From the NCBI RefSeq assembly GCF_002278925.1, contig NZ_NCJH01000001.1:248001-312000 (forward strand): a stretch of DNA of 64,000 nucleotides, in the 5' to 3' direction. Under the pieces are notes generated by a model. That model did not search any database. It saw only the letters and a list, made by a program, of their open reading frames with translations, and was not told the origin of the DNA. The stretch comes from Polaromonas sp. 39-63-25. GTDB taxonomy: Bacteria > Pseudomonadota > Gammaproteobacteria > Burkholderiales > Burkholderiaceae_C. Positions 48,913 through 57,671 of this stretch are shown here, one piece after another. The first letter of the stretch is position 1. Every line of letters begins with the position of its first letter. A program made the position numbers and the translations under genes.

Positions 48913-50142
48913 CTAAAACAGAACGCGGCTACGGATGGTGCCCGGCACCCCGGCCAGTTTGACCAGCGCCATGTCCGAAGAAGCGGCGTCGATGTCGATC
49001 ACCACATAACCGATGGCTTCGTTGGTCTGCAGGTACTGCGACGCGATGTTGATGTTGTTGTCCGAAAACACGCGGTTGATCTCGGCCAGCACACCCGGCA
49101 CGTTGCGGTGGATGTGCAGCAGCCGGTGTTTGCCGGGATGCGCCGGCAGCGCCACCTCGGGGAAGTTGACCGAAGAGGTCGAGGTGCCGTTGTCGCTGTA
49201 CTTGACCAGTTTTTCCGCCACTTCGACGCCGATGTTTTCCTGGGCCTCCATGGTGGAGCCGCCGACGTGCGGCGTCAGGATCACGTTGTCCAGGCCGCGC
49301 AGCGGCGACTCGAACACGTCCTTGTTGCTCTTCGGCTCGACGGGAAACACGTCGATCGCCGCACCGAGCAGTTTTTTCTGGCGCAGGGCTTGGGCCAGCG
49401 GCTCGATCTCGACCACGGTGCCGCGCGAGGCATTGATCAGCACGCTGCCGTGCTTCATCGCGGCAATCTCGGCCGCACCGATCATCCACTGCGTGGCCTG
49501 GGTCTCGGGCACATGCAGGCTGACCACGTCGGACTGCGCCAGCAGATCCGTGAGCTTGCCGGCCTGGCGCGCATTGCCCAGCGGCAGCTTGGTGACCACG
49601 TCGAAAAACACCACCTGCATGCCCAGCGCCTCGGCCAGCACCGACAGCTGCGTGCCGATGGATCCGTAACCGATGATGCCCAGCGTCTTGCCGCGGATCT
49701 CGAAAGCGTTCTCGGCCGACTTGAGCCAGCCGCCGCGGTGGGCGACGGCGCTTTTCTCGGGCACACCGCGCAGCAGCAGGATGGCCTCGGCCAGCACCAG
49801 CTCGGCCACCGAACGGGTGTTGGAAAACGGCGCGTTGAACACCGCAATGCCGCGCTCGCGCGCCGCATTCAGGTCAACCTGGTTGGTGCCTATGCAAAAG
49901 CAGCCGACCGCCGCCAGTTTGATTGCATGGGCAAACACGTCGGCAGTCAGCTGGGTGCGCGAACGGATGCCGACAAAATGCGCGTCGGCGATCTTGCGCT
50001 TGAGCTCGTCGCCTTCCAGGGCCCCCGTGAGGCTTTCGATCTGCGTGTAACCCGCCGCCTGCAGCACCGCCACGGCCGAGGGATGGATGCCCTCCAGCAG
50101 GAGAAACTTGATCTTTTTCTTGTCGGTCGAGGTTTTGCTCAT
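48913..50142 (-). CDS. serA: D-3-phosphoglycerate dehydrogenase
   Basis: First enzyme of serine synthesis. The ATG at 50142 gives 409 residues starting MSKTSTDKKKIKFLLLEGIH. The NAD-binding motif is GIIGYGSIGTQ, and the catalytic Arg and His lie in INASRGTVV and LTPHVGGST. A C-terminal ACT domain (HRNVPGVLAEINRVFSDNNI) should bind serine for feedback inhibition. The frame stays open far upstream, through the neighbouring transporter gene, but that part is a shadow. Confidence 0.95.
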   Translation of the reverse strand: MSKTSTDKKKIKFLLLEGIHPSAVAVLQAAGYTQIESLTGALEGDELKRKIADAHFVGIRSRTQLTADVFAHAIKLAAVGCFCIGTNQVDLNAARERGIAVFNAPFSNTRSVAELVLAEAILLLRGVPEKSAVAHRGGWLKSAENAFEIRGKTLGIIGYGSIGTQLSVLAEALGMQVVFFDVVTKLPLGNARQAGKLTDLLAQSDVVSLHVPETQATQWMIGAAEIAAMKHGSVLINASRGTVVEIEPLAQALRQKKLLGAAIDVFPVEPKSNKDVFESPLRGLDNVILTPHVGGSTMEAQENIGVEVAEKLVKYSDNGTSTSSVNFPEVALPAHPGKHRLLHIHRNVPGVLAEINRVFSDNNINIASQYLQTNEAIGYVVIDIDAASSDMALVKLAGVPGTIRSRVLF

Positions 50143-50258
50143 GGCGCTCAGGCGGGTTGTGGAGCACCGAAGTATGAACCAAGGCCTGCGTGCGAGTCGC
50201 CCGGGGCGCTTTTGCCCGCACCGCAAAAAGGTTGTCGCAACCGCGCGGTCGCGGTTTG

Positions 50259-51203
50259 TCAGTCCACCGGTGCGGGCGCCTCGCGCGCCAGCGCCTGCCG
50301 CCGGCTGGTGAACTGTGCCAGCGCCACACCCACCAGTGTCAGCGCGGCACCGGCCAGCTTGATGCTCGTGTACTGCTCGCCGGCAAACAGCCAGGCCACC
50401 AGGCCGGCGACCGGCGGCATCAAATACATCAGCGGCGCGGTGCGGGCCACGCCGCGCACCGCGTTGACCCAGCCCCAGACCAGCCAGCCCAGAAAGGCCG
50501 ACACCGTGACCGACCAGACCAGGCTGGCCCACACCGCCAGCGAGGCGTCGCCCCACGGCGCCGACAGGCCGGCCGGCAGCGACAGCAACAACACCGGCAC
50601 GCTGCCGAGCAGGGTTGCATAGGCCATGGTCACGACGCCGCCATGGCGCTCGATCAGCGGTTTGGCGGCCACCGTGTACCAGGAGAAAAAACTCGCCGCG
50701 ACAAGCAGGAACAGATCGCCGCCGGTGGCACGCCAGTTGCCGCCCAGCAGTTTGTCGGACAGGAAAATCAGCACGCCGGCAAACGCCACGGCCACGCCGA
50801 CGATCTGCGCCTTGTGCAGTTTCTCCACCCCCATGAAACGCAGGATCAGCAGCGTGAAGATGGGGCCGCAGGCCAGGATCAGCGAACTCGAAAACGCCGT
50901 GGACCAGTGGATGCCGTAAGTCACCATGCCCACGTGCAGGAAATGCCCGGCAAAACCCAGGCGCGCGAGCTGCCAGAATTCGCGGCGCGTGATGCGCGGG
51001 AAACGCGTGCCGAACCGCCAGGCCAGCAAGGCCAGTGCACACAGCGGCATGATGAGGTAGCGGGCAAACAGGAAGCCGCCGGGGCCGACCACGTTGAAGA
51101 CAAACTTCTGCAGCGAAAAGTTGATGCCCCAGATCACCACCAGCACCAGCGCAGCGGCCAGGGCGATGGACGCACGGCGGAGTTTTTTCTGTTCGGGGGT
51201 CAT
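50259..51203 (-). CDS. DMT-family transporter (EamA type)
   Basis: A 314-residue inner-membrane protein with about ten hydrophobic segments in two EamA repeats (about residues 12-150 and 160-295). Landmarks are WGINFSLQKFVFNVVGPGGF and ARTAPLMYLMPPVAGLVAWL. It is clearly different from the DMT protein at 43330. It is 116 bases upstream of serA and could be in the same transcript. An amino-acid or metabolite exporter is likely, with unknown substrate. Confidence 0.87.
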   Translation of the reverse strand: MTPEQKKLRRASIALAAALVLVVIWGINFSLQKFVFNVVGPGGFLFARYLIMPLCALALLAWRFGTRFPRITRREFWQLARLGFAGHFLHVGMVTYGIHWSTAFSSSLILACGPIFTLLILRFMGVEKLHKAQIVGVAVAFAGVLIFLSDKLLGGNWRATGGDLFLLVAASFFSWYTVAAKPLIERHGGVVTMAYATLLGSVPVLLLSLPAGLSAPWGDASLAVWASLVWSVTVSAFLGWLVWGWVNAVRGVARTAPLMYLMPPVAGLVAWLFAGEQYTSIKLAGAALTLVGVALAQFTSRRQALAREAPAPVD

Positions 51204-51237
51204 CGCGCCGTGTTCCGTGAAAGTTTGGGGTCAAACA

Positions 51238-51287
51238 GGCCTGTAGCCCAATGGATGCGGGCGCAAGCAGCTATCAATTTGGAAGCA
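51238..51287 (-). repeat. family A dispersed palindromic repeat
   Basis: On the minus strand: TGCTTCCAAATTGATAGCTG, then CTTGCGCCCGCATCCATTGG and GCTACAGGCC. It lies between the hybrid kinase gene and the downstream DMT gene, where it may reduce read-through. Confidence 0.75.
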
Positions 51288-51341
51288 CACCAGCTTCCGG
51301 CCAAAGCTGCAGGGCCGCCGCCCCGGCGCCGGACGGGGGCT

Positions 51342-53588
51342 TCAGAAGTTGCTGCCGACCAGCGCCTCCAGCCGGGCCGGATCTACCGGCTTGGTGAAAT
51401 GGTGGTCAAAGCCCGCCTCCTGCGCCTTGCGTTTGTCTTCGGCCTGGCCCCAGCCGGTCAGGGCGACGATGACCGGGGCAGGCGCCTGGCGGAGCGCGCG
51501 AATCCTGCGGCAGGCTTCGTAGCCGTCCATGCGCGGCATGCCGATGTCCAGAAAAATGATGTCTGGCCTGAAGGTCGCGGCCGCCTCGATGGCCTCGGCG
51601 CCGTCATGGGCGGTGCGCACCTCGTGCCCCAACATGCCCAGCAGGCTCGCCAGCGTCACTGCAGCATCGACATTGTCGTCGGTGACCAGAATGCGGCGCG
51701 GCTCGAAAACGCCTGCGGGGTGCCGGACCGGCGCCAGCGCCGCAGCTTGGGCCGTGCCTGACTCTGCCGCGGCCGGCGTGGCTGCGGTGTCGGCCATGGG
51801 CAGCCAGACGATGAAGCGGCTGCCGGGGCCTTCACTGCGGCTTTCGGCCCGAATGCTGCCGCCGTGCATCTCGACAATCTTGCGCACCAGCGTCAGGCCG
51901 ATGCCCAGCCCGCCCTGGGCCTGCGGCGTGGCCGGGCTGGGCTCGCCCTGAACGAACATGTCAAAAATGCGCGTGCTCAGGTGCTCAGGCACCCCGATGC
52001 CGTTGTCCTCGATGCTGACCGTCACGCCCTGCGCGTCGGCGCTTACGTGCAACTCCACGGCGCCGCCTTCGGGCGTGTATTTGGCGGCGTTGTTGAGCAG
52101 GTTGGTGAAGGCCTGCGACAGGCGCACCAGGTCGGCCGTCAGCACAATCGGCTGGTCCGGCATGGTGACGGTGAACACGTGCTGCCGCTCGAGGAGGACC
52201 GGCCGGCTGGTCTCCGCCGCACTGCTGATGGCGTCCGCGAGCCGGATCGGCTCGAGGTGCAGCCCCAGCTTGCCGCGGCTGATGCGGCTGACATCGAGCA
52301 GGTCGTCGACCAGGCGTGTCAGGTGCGCGATCTGGCGCTCCATGATGGCCCGGGTGCGCTCCAGGACAGCCACGTCGTCCGCTCCCAGCCGCAGGATTTC
52401 CGCGCTGGCGCGCAGCGGTGCCAAGGGGTTGCGCAACTCATGGGCCAGCATGGCGAGGAACTCGTCCTTCATGCGGCTCATCTGTTCGGCCTCGCTGCGC
52501 GCGGCGCGCTCGTTGTCGAGCAGCTTCTCGCGTTCCTGCGCGGCCTGCCTGGCCACTTCATACAGCCGGGCGTTGTCGATGGACACGCCGGCCTGCGCCG
52601 CAATGCCAGTCACCAGCCTTTCGGCACGTTCGTCGAAAACACCGGCATCCGGATGGCCGAAAAACAGGCCCCCTATCACCTCCGCAGAACCCGACGCCAC
52701 AGGCACGGCCAGGTAACTGCGGATCGGCACCGTCCCCGGCTGGGCCGCGGCCTCATAGCGCGCGTCCTTCGTCAGATCGTCGAGATGGACCAGCGGCGCG
52801 CCGCTGAGCGTGAGGTCGAACAGTGCACCGGCCTGCGGCAGGCCGCAGCTGTCGAAGTCCTGCTCGGCGATGCCGGCCACCGTTCGCAGAAAAGGGCTGT
52901 CGCCGCTCCGGGCCGCGGTGTTGTAGAAAAAGACACCTACTTTGGCGCCGCTGATCTCCGTGGCCGCGTCAATGACCGCCTGTGCCAGCATGCGCACGTC
53001 GAGCTTGGCCGTCAGGATGGTGCCGGTCTTGTTGAGCAGTTCCAGCACCCGGGCCTTCTTGCGCAGGGCATCCTCGCTGCGCCGCTGTTCCGTGATGTCG
53101 CGGAAAACCCAGACCCGCCCGACATGCTGGCCTTCCACGATCTGGATCTTGGAAGAACGTTCGTAGACCCGGCCATCGCGCAGCTGGAGCAGGTCAAAAC
53201 TTTCCGCCGGCGAGTGGCGGTAGATCTCATGGACCCGGTCCAGATAGTGCTGCGCATCGTCGACCTGCCGGCTCGCCACGGCCAGCAGCCGTTCGTGGTC
53301 GCGAAACGCCATGAGTTCATCGGACAGCCCCCACATCCGGACGTACAGCTGGTTGAAGCCCGTGACGTGGGCGTTGTCATCGGTGACCAGGATGCCGTCG
53401 CGGCTGGCCTCCAGGGTGGCCCGAACCATGGACAGCGACAGCGCCAGCTCCGTCGTTTTCTGCTCCAGCCCGTCCCTGGCGGCCACCAGCACACCTTCGG
53501 CCTGCTGGCGCGCCCGCAGAATGCTCTGCGCGTTCTGCAGGGCAACCGAGCGCAGCAGGCGGTCTTCGTCGTCGGAGGCCTGCATCAT
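51342..53588 (-). CDS. hybrid sensor histidine kinase with PAS, GAF and receiver domains
   Basis: A 748-residue cytoplasmic hybrid kinase with no membrane segment. An N-terminal coiled region (1-55) is followed by PAS (about 55-170), GAF (about 185-345), HisKA with AMLAHELRNPLA (His383), HATPase (N-box LLNNAAKYTPE, G-boxes DNGIGV and GGLGIGL), a Pro/Ala linker and a REC domain. Receiver residues are Asp637/Asp638, phospho-acceptor Asp681 (FLDIGMP), Thr711 and Lys733. An AAGGA site precedes two adjacent ATGs. The ligand is unknown. It is divergent from the Mrr-like gene across 265 bases in which I see no other feature. Confidence 0.92.
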   Translation of the reverse strand: MMQASDDEDRLLRSVALQNAQSILRARQQAEGVLVAARDGLEQKTTELALSLSMVRATLEASRDGILVTDDNAHVTGFNQLYVRMWGLSDELMAFRDHERLLAVASRQVDDAQHYLDRVHEIYRHSPAESFDLLQLRDGRVYERSSKIQIVEGQHVGRVWVFRDITEQRRSEDALRKKARVLELLNKTGTILTAKLDVRMLAQAVIDAATEISGAKVGVFFYNTAARSGDSPFLRTVAGIAEQDFDSCGLPQAGALFDLTLSGAPLVHLDDLTKDARYEAAAQPGTVPIRSYLAVPVASGSAEVIGGLFFGHPDAGVFDERAERLVTGIAAQAGVSIDNARLYEVARQAAQEREKLLDNERAARSEAEQMSRMKDEFLAMLAHELRNPLAPLRASAEILRLGADDVAVLERTRAIMERQIAHLTRLVDDLLDVSRISRGKLGLHLEPIRLADAISSAAETSRPVLLERQHVFTVTMPDQPIVLTADLVRLSQAFTNLLNNAAKYTPEGGAVELHVSADAQGVTVSIEDNGIGVPEHLSTRIFDMFVQGEPSPATPQAQGGLGIGLTLVRKIVEMHGGSIRAESRSEGPGSRFIVWLPMADTAATPAAAESGTAQAAALAPVRHPAGVFEPRRILVTDDNVDAAVTLASLLGMLGHEVRTAHDGAEAIEAAATFRPDIIFLDIGMPRMDGYEACRRIRALRQAPAPVIVALTGWGQAEDKRKAQEAGFDHHFTKPVDPARLEALVGSNF

Positions 53589-53853
53589 CGTCCTTCTTCA
53601 GGCATCTCTACCCCGGGCCGGATTGGTGACAGCACGCCGGCGAACACACGTGGGTCCGGTTTGAGGCGCAAGCGCCGTGAATGACTGCCAATCGGCGGGG
53701 TCGGAATATGCATGGTGCTTTACTATAAGGAAATCTGCCCGGTGCCGATGTAGGCAAAACGCGGATTTTGAGGGTAAAGCCGGCTTTGCACACCGTCGCA
53801 GCGTCGCCAGCCTGACGCCCCCGATATACACCCCCTCACCCGAAAGGAAGACC

Positions 53854-54456
53854 TTGAAATTCAAAATGGCTGAAAAGTCGCTTTTTGCCATCCTGCTGCG
53901 CTCGCCATGGTGGATCAGCTTTGCCATCGCCGTCGCCTTCGGGCTGGCCTCCAAGGCCCTGCTGCCCGCGCAGTATTTTGTCTTTGGCGCCCTCGGCGGC
54001 CTGCCCTTTGCCGTGATCGGCGTGATCGCCGCCTGGAAGCAGTTCAGCGCACCCAGCACCGCCCATGTCGAGGGCACGCTGGCGCAGCTGGAGGCCATGA
54101 CCTGGCGCGATTTCTCGGCCGCCGTCGAGCAGGCCTTTGTCCGCGAGGGATACGCGGTGCGGCGCCTCGACGGCGCGGTGGCGGATTTCGTCCTGGTCAA
54201 GGCCGGCCACACCACGCTGGTCGGCTGCAAGCGCTGGAAAGCCGCCCACCTGGGCATCGAGCCTTTCCAGGGTCTGCAGGCCGCGCTGGGCGCCCATCAG
54301 GCCGACAGCGCCCTGTGCATCGCCACCGGACAGGTGACGGAGAAGGCGCGCCAGTTTGCGGCCGAGCACCAGATCCGCGTTTTGCAGGGCACCGAACTGG
54401 CCCAGCTGCTCAAGCCGGTGCTGGCGAAAACCGCTAGTACTGCAGCACGGAAGTAG
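53854..54456 (+). CDS. membrane-anchored Mrr-like restriction-endonuclease-fold protein
   Basis: About 200 residues from TTG 53854 (AAAGGAAG upstream); ATG 53866 is the alternative. Two hydrophobic N-terminal segments (about 13-30 and 37-58) precede an Mrr_cat-like domain (AMTWRDFSAAVEQAFVREGY onward). The catalytic-like stretch is VADFVLVKAGHTTLVGCKRW: an Asp and the Lys of the motif are present, but the usual Glu/Gln before CK is Gly. The C-terminal TIRVLQGTEL-like region is typical. The last codons (ASTAARK and stop) come from the MITE-like element at 54434. No methylase is nearby, so a defence role is uncertain. Confidence 0.75.
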   Translation: MKFKMAEKSLFAILLRSPWWISFAIAVAFGLASKALLPAQYFVFGALGGLPFAVIGVIAAWKQFSAPSTAHVEGTLAQLEAMTWRDFSAAVEQAFVREGYAVRRLDGAVADFVLVKAGHTTLVGCKRWKAAHLGIEPFQGLQAALGAHQADSALCIATGQVTEKARQFAAEHQIRVLQGTELAQLLKPVLAKTASTAARK

Positions 54457-54600
54457 CGAAACAAGATGAAAGTGATGACTTCGTGCCCAGGGCAAGGCGC
54501 AAACCGCAGCGAAGGCTGTGCGCCTTCGCAAGGATTGCAACGCCGCCATGGGTGCGAAGGCGCGCTTTCATGTGTCGATATTTTCGGGTTGCAGTACTAG
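54434..54600. mobile_element. MITE-like element with about 36-38 bp terminal inverted repeats
   Basis: A 167-base element. Its left end begins CTAGTACTGCAGCACGGAAG and its right end, read inverted, begins CTAGTACTGCAACCCGAAAA. The similarity continues through about 36 bases to ATGAAAG on both arms. An internal GC-rich part has further inverted segments (GCGAAGGC/GCCTTCGC). It has no coding capacity. It overlaps the last 23 bases of the Mrr-like gene. CTAG at both ends could be part of the inverted repeats or a target duplication. Confidence 0.75.
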
Positions 54601-54628
54601 AGCCTGAGCCCGGATTTGCTCCTGTTTC

Positions 54629-54683
54629 GCTCCTGTTTTTATAGCTACCTGCGCAGGTGCTTATTGGGCTAGAGGCCTTTTTC
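54629..54683 (+). repeat. family A dispersed palindromic repeat
   Basis: GCTCCTGTTTTTATAGCTAC, then CTGCGCAGGTGC, TTATTGGGCTAGAGGCC and TTTTT. It lies between the MITE-like element and the 3' end of the MFS gene. The terminal T-run gives it some terminator character for plus-strand transcription. Confidence 0.75.
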
Positions 54684-54708
54684 GCTATAAGACCCCAGCC
54701 AGCCGGGT

Positions 54709-55956
54709 TCAGCGCTGCCGCACGGCCTTCATCACCGGGTAGGCGCTGGCCATCCACAGGTACATCAGCGCGCCGGCCAGCAAGGCCGCCGCGGCGATTT
54801 CCAGCGACAGCGTGAAACCCTCGCCCAGGCTGCGGCTGTGCCGAAGCAACACGGCGACCAGCGGCGGGCCGGCGATCTGGCCGATGCCGTACATGGCGGT
54901 CAGCAGGCCCATGTAACTGGCAGCCGCGGCCGGCCGCAGCCGCCGCACCTCCTGCATGGCAAAAAAGGTGATGGCGGTGAACGGAATGCCCAGCAGCAGG
55001 CTGCCGATGGCGAAACCGGCGAGGTTGGGGCTGAACACGCTGGCCGCGATGCCCAGCGCCTGCACCGTGTAGGCGCCGGCCAGCAGGTAGCGGAAGTCGC
55101 CGGTGGCCGGAATGCGGGTGGCCAGCAAGGCGCCGGTCACCACGCCGAGGCCGAAGATGGGCCAGAAAAAATCGATCCAGACCGAGCCCGGCATGGCTTC
55201 GCGCGCGATCACCGGCAAAAAAGTTGCGGTGATGATGTAGCCAAAACCGGCCAGCCCGTAAGCCAGGGCCAGCAGCAGCATCTGCCTCCTGCCGGCCGGC
55301 GCATGGCTGGTGGCTGGCGTGCTGGGCACTGCGTTGGCCGCACTGCCGCCCTGCCCTTGCCCCCGCTCCTGGAAAGTGCGCCACACGGCGGCCGTCAACA
55401 CCGCGGCGAGTACGCCGAAAATCAGCCAGCCGGTAGCAGCCTTCCACTGCAGCGCGACCATGGCGCTGGCAAACAACCCGCTCAGGGCGATGCCCGCGCC
55501 CGGGCCGGCGTACATGATGCCGCCCAATGCCGGCGCATCCAGCCGGGCCAGCTGCGCCAGGCACCAGCCCGAGGTGTAGACAAACACCAGCGCACTGGCC
55601 ACACCGGCCGCAAAACGCAGCAGCGGCCAGACGGCCGGCAGGTGCAGGGCCATGCCCAGCGTCAGCAGCGTGGTGGCGACCAGGCCCGCACGCACCCAGC
55701 TCGAGGCGGCGACGGCCGGCAGGAAACGCAGGTGTTTCCAGATCCAGGGCTGGAAGGTGCACAGCAACGCGCCGACAAGGTAACCGAGGTAATTGGCGCT
55801 GGCCAGCCAGCTGGCCGACGGCAGGTCGATCACGCCGTCGCTGAGCATCATGGGCAGCAGCGGCGTGAAAGCAAACCGGCCTATGCCCATGGCCGCGGCC
55901 AGCGACAACATGCCGGCGATGGCAATCGCCCAGCGACTCACGGGCGCCCGGCTCAA
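54709..55956 (-). CDS. YbfB/YjiJ-family MFS transporter
   Basis: A 415-residue inner-membrane protein with about twelve hydrophobic segments. The N-terminal GIGRFAFTPLLPMM and ASANYLGYLVGALL are characteristic of the YbfB/YjiJ branch. A soluble Gly/Ala/Ser/Pro loop (about 200-225) separates the halves. It overlaps the upstream lipoprotein gene by four bases. The substrate is unknown; the operon link to the MCE cluster may be only positional. Confidence 0.88.
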   Translation of the reverse strand: MSRAPVSRWAIAIAGMLSLAAAMGIGRFAFTPLLPMMLSDGVIDLPSASWLASANYLGYLVGALLCTFQPWIWKHLRFLPAVAASSWVRAGLVATTLLTLGMALHLPAVWPLLRFAAGVASALVFVYTSGWCLAQLARLDAPALGGIMYAGPGAGIALSGLFASAMVALQWKAATGWLIFGVLAAVLTAAVWRTFQERGQGQGGSAANAVPSTPATSHAPAGRRQMLLLALAYGLAGFGYIITATFLPVIAREAMPGSVWIDFFWPIFGLGVVTGALLATRIPATGDFRYLLAGAYTVQALGIAASVFSPNLAGFAIGSLLLGIPFTAITFFAMQEVRRLRPAAAASYMGLLTAMYGIGQIAGPPLVAVLLRHSRSLGEGFTLSLEIAAAALLAGALMYLWMASAYPVMKAVRQR

Positions 55957-56624
55957 GGCTTGCTGCCTGCGGCCGGGTTTTGCGTCAGCGCAATGCGGCG
56001 GCGCAGGCGCGCGGCCGCCTCCGAATCACTGCCCTTTTCCGCGAGCTGCAGCTGCACGCCCAGCCAGGCCAGCAGCGGCCTGCGCCAGCCCTGGCCGGAA
56101 GCCGTGTCCACCGCCTGCTGCAGCACCGCCGGACTGGCACGGCCGGCGCGAAACATCACGCCGGCGGCGACCAGTTGCGACAGCGGGTCGCTCATGGCTT
56201 TCAGCGCTGCCGCATCGGCACCGGCGGCGGCCGCGGCACGTTGCGGTGCAGGCAACAAGGCCACGTCCTGCGGCTGCAGCCGGCCGGCGAGGTAGTCGGC
56301 ATAGGCGCGTTCGGCGGCCGGTGCGTCCGGTCGCAAAACCTCAAACCCGGCACAGGGTTCCAGCACCAGGCTGGCCACGCGGCTGGCACAACGCAGCAGC
56401 TCGGCCCGCGCCATCAGGTCGCTGCGGCCGGTGCTGGAGAGTTCGCTGCGCACGCGCGCGAACTCCTGCGCCTCGACGCGCGAATTGCCTTCGAGGTAGG
56501 CGGCAACCGCGCGTTCCATCGCGGTCTTGGCCTCCATCTGCCAGTCGGGGGCCTTGGGTCCGCTGCTGCAGGCCGCCAGCAGCGAGAGGGCCAGCACGGA
56601 CAGGACAAGTGAAAAGAGTCTCAT
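55953..56624 (-). CDS. lipoprotein of unknown function in the MCE cluster
   Basis: The ATG at 56624 gives 223 residues with a lipoprotein signal (MRLFSLVLSVLALSLLAAC, Cys19). The mature part is mostly helical and rich in Ala, Arg, Leu and Glu. It overlaps the upstream MCE gene by four bases and the downstream MFS gene by four. Lipoproteins in MCE clusters often bridge to the outer membrane, but the sequence does not resemble the PqiC type. Its role is inferred from context only. Confidence 0.75.
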   Translation of the reverse strand: MRLFSLVLSVLALSLLAACSSGPKAPDWQMEAKTAMERAVAAYLEGNSRVEAQEFARVRSELSSTGRSDLMARAELLRCASRVASLVLEPCAGFEVLRPDAPAAERAYADYLAGRLQPQDVALLPAPQRAAAAAGADAAALKAMSDPLSQLVAAGVMFRAGRASPAVLQQAVDTASGQGWRRPLLAWLGVQLQLAEKGSDSEAAARLRRRIALTQNPAAGSKP

Positions 56625-57625
56625 GGCAGCTTGATCTCCGTGTCGCGGGCAAACGGCCACTTGCGGTTGATCTCGTTGATCAGGCCATCCACCTTGCGCA
56701 AGCTGGACTCGACCTCCCCGCGCAGCGCCCCCAGGTCGTCGGTGGCGGCCCGGGCGTTGGCGCCCACGGCCTGGGCTTCGACGAGCACCGCGTCGACTTT
56801 TTTCAGGCTGGTGCGCGCTTCGCCGAGCAGGGTGTTGAGCTGCACCACCGTGGCCCGCGCTTCGGGCATCACGCCCTTGGCGCCGAACACCTGGGTGTCG
56901 GTCTTGGCCGCCAGGCTGTCAAGTTTGGTCAGCAAGGCGTTGGTGCGGTCCAGCGTGGCAATCAGCTTTTTAGCCTCGGCGTCGTTGCCCAGCAACACGC
57001 TCAATGCGCCGCCCGGGCCGTTGAGCCTGTCCGTCAGTTTCTGGACGTTGGCGAGGCTGGCACCTATCGCGCCGCCACTGCTCGTCAGGCTGTTGAGGTT
57101 TTCAATCAGGTCCTTGGCGGCGGCCACCAGCTTGGGCACTTCGGCGCCGGCGTCGCCGCGCAGCACTTCGCGCACCGCGCCGTCCGGCAGCAGCGGGTCC
57201 TTGAGCATGCCGGTGTAGGCGCGGATGTTGGTGCTGCCCACCAGCCCGCGCACCAGGGTGAACACACTGGACGTGCGCAGCCAATGCGCGTCCTTGGTCG
57301 GCACATCCACGATGATGCGGGCCTTGCCGTCTTCAGCCAGCTCGATGCGGCGCACGCGGCCAATCGGAAAACCCGAAAACGTCATGTCCATGCCGACCAC
57401 CACGCCTTCGGAGTCGTCGGACAACAACACCAGTTTCTGGGTGCTCTCAAAGGCGCCGCGCGCATACAACACGTAAAGCGCCGAGCCCACCACCAGCGCC
57501 GCCATGAAGACCAGCAGCATCAACGCCTTGAACTCGAGGTTGGCAACCGGCGGCATGGCCACGCTGCTGCCGGGCGGCGGCTCCGGCGGCGCAGGCGGGG
57601 ATGGGGGTGGCAGGGGTTCGCTCAT
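56621..57625 (-). CDS. MlaD/MCE-domain periplasmic lipid-binding subunit
   Basis: A 334-residue protein. A Pro-rich cytoplasmic head (1-25) and one membrane anchor (about 33-53) precede one MCE domain (about 62-140, VVVGMDMTFSGFPIGRVRRI). A long helical tail with hydrophobic heptads ends NRKWPFARDTEIKLP. This is the layout of MCE subunits that move phospholipid or sterol across the periplasm. It is 46 bases downstream of the permease gene. Confidence 0.88.
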   Translation of the reverse strand: MSEPLPPPSPPAPPEPPPGSSVAMPPVANLEFKALMLLVFMAALVVGSALYVLYARGAFESTQKLVLLSDDSEGVVVGMDMTFSGFPIGRVRRIELAEDGKARIIVDVPTKDAHWLRTSSVFTLVRGLVGSTNIRAYTGMLKDPLLPDGAVREVLRGDAGAEVPKLVAAAKDLIENLNSLTSSGGAIGASLANVQKLTDRLNGPGGALSVLLGNDAEAKKLIATLDRTNALLTKLDSLAAKTDTQVFGAKGVMPEARATVVQLNTLLGEARTSLKKVDAVLVEAQAVGANARAATDDLGALRGEVESSLRKVDGLINEINRKWPFARDTEIKLP

Positions 57626-57671
57626 GACTTGAAAGGAATGGAGGATCCGGACGGAATGTTGGGGATGTTGG

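Noticed and set aside
48913-51234. serA as a 773-residue fusion with an upstream region
   Set aside because: The part beyond 50142 is the out-of-frame shadow of the DMT transporter gene; SerA has its normal start at 50142.
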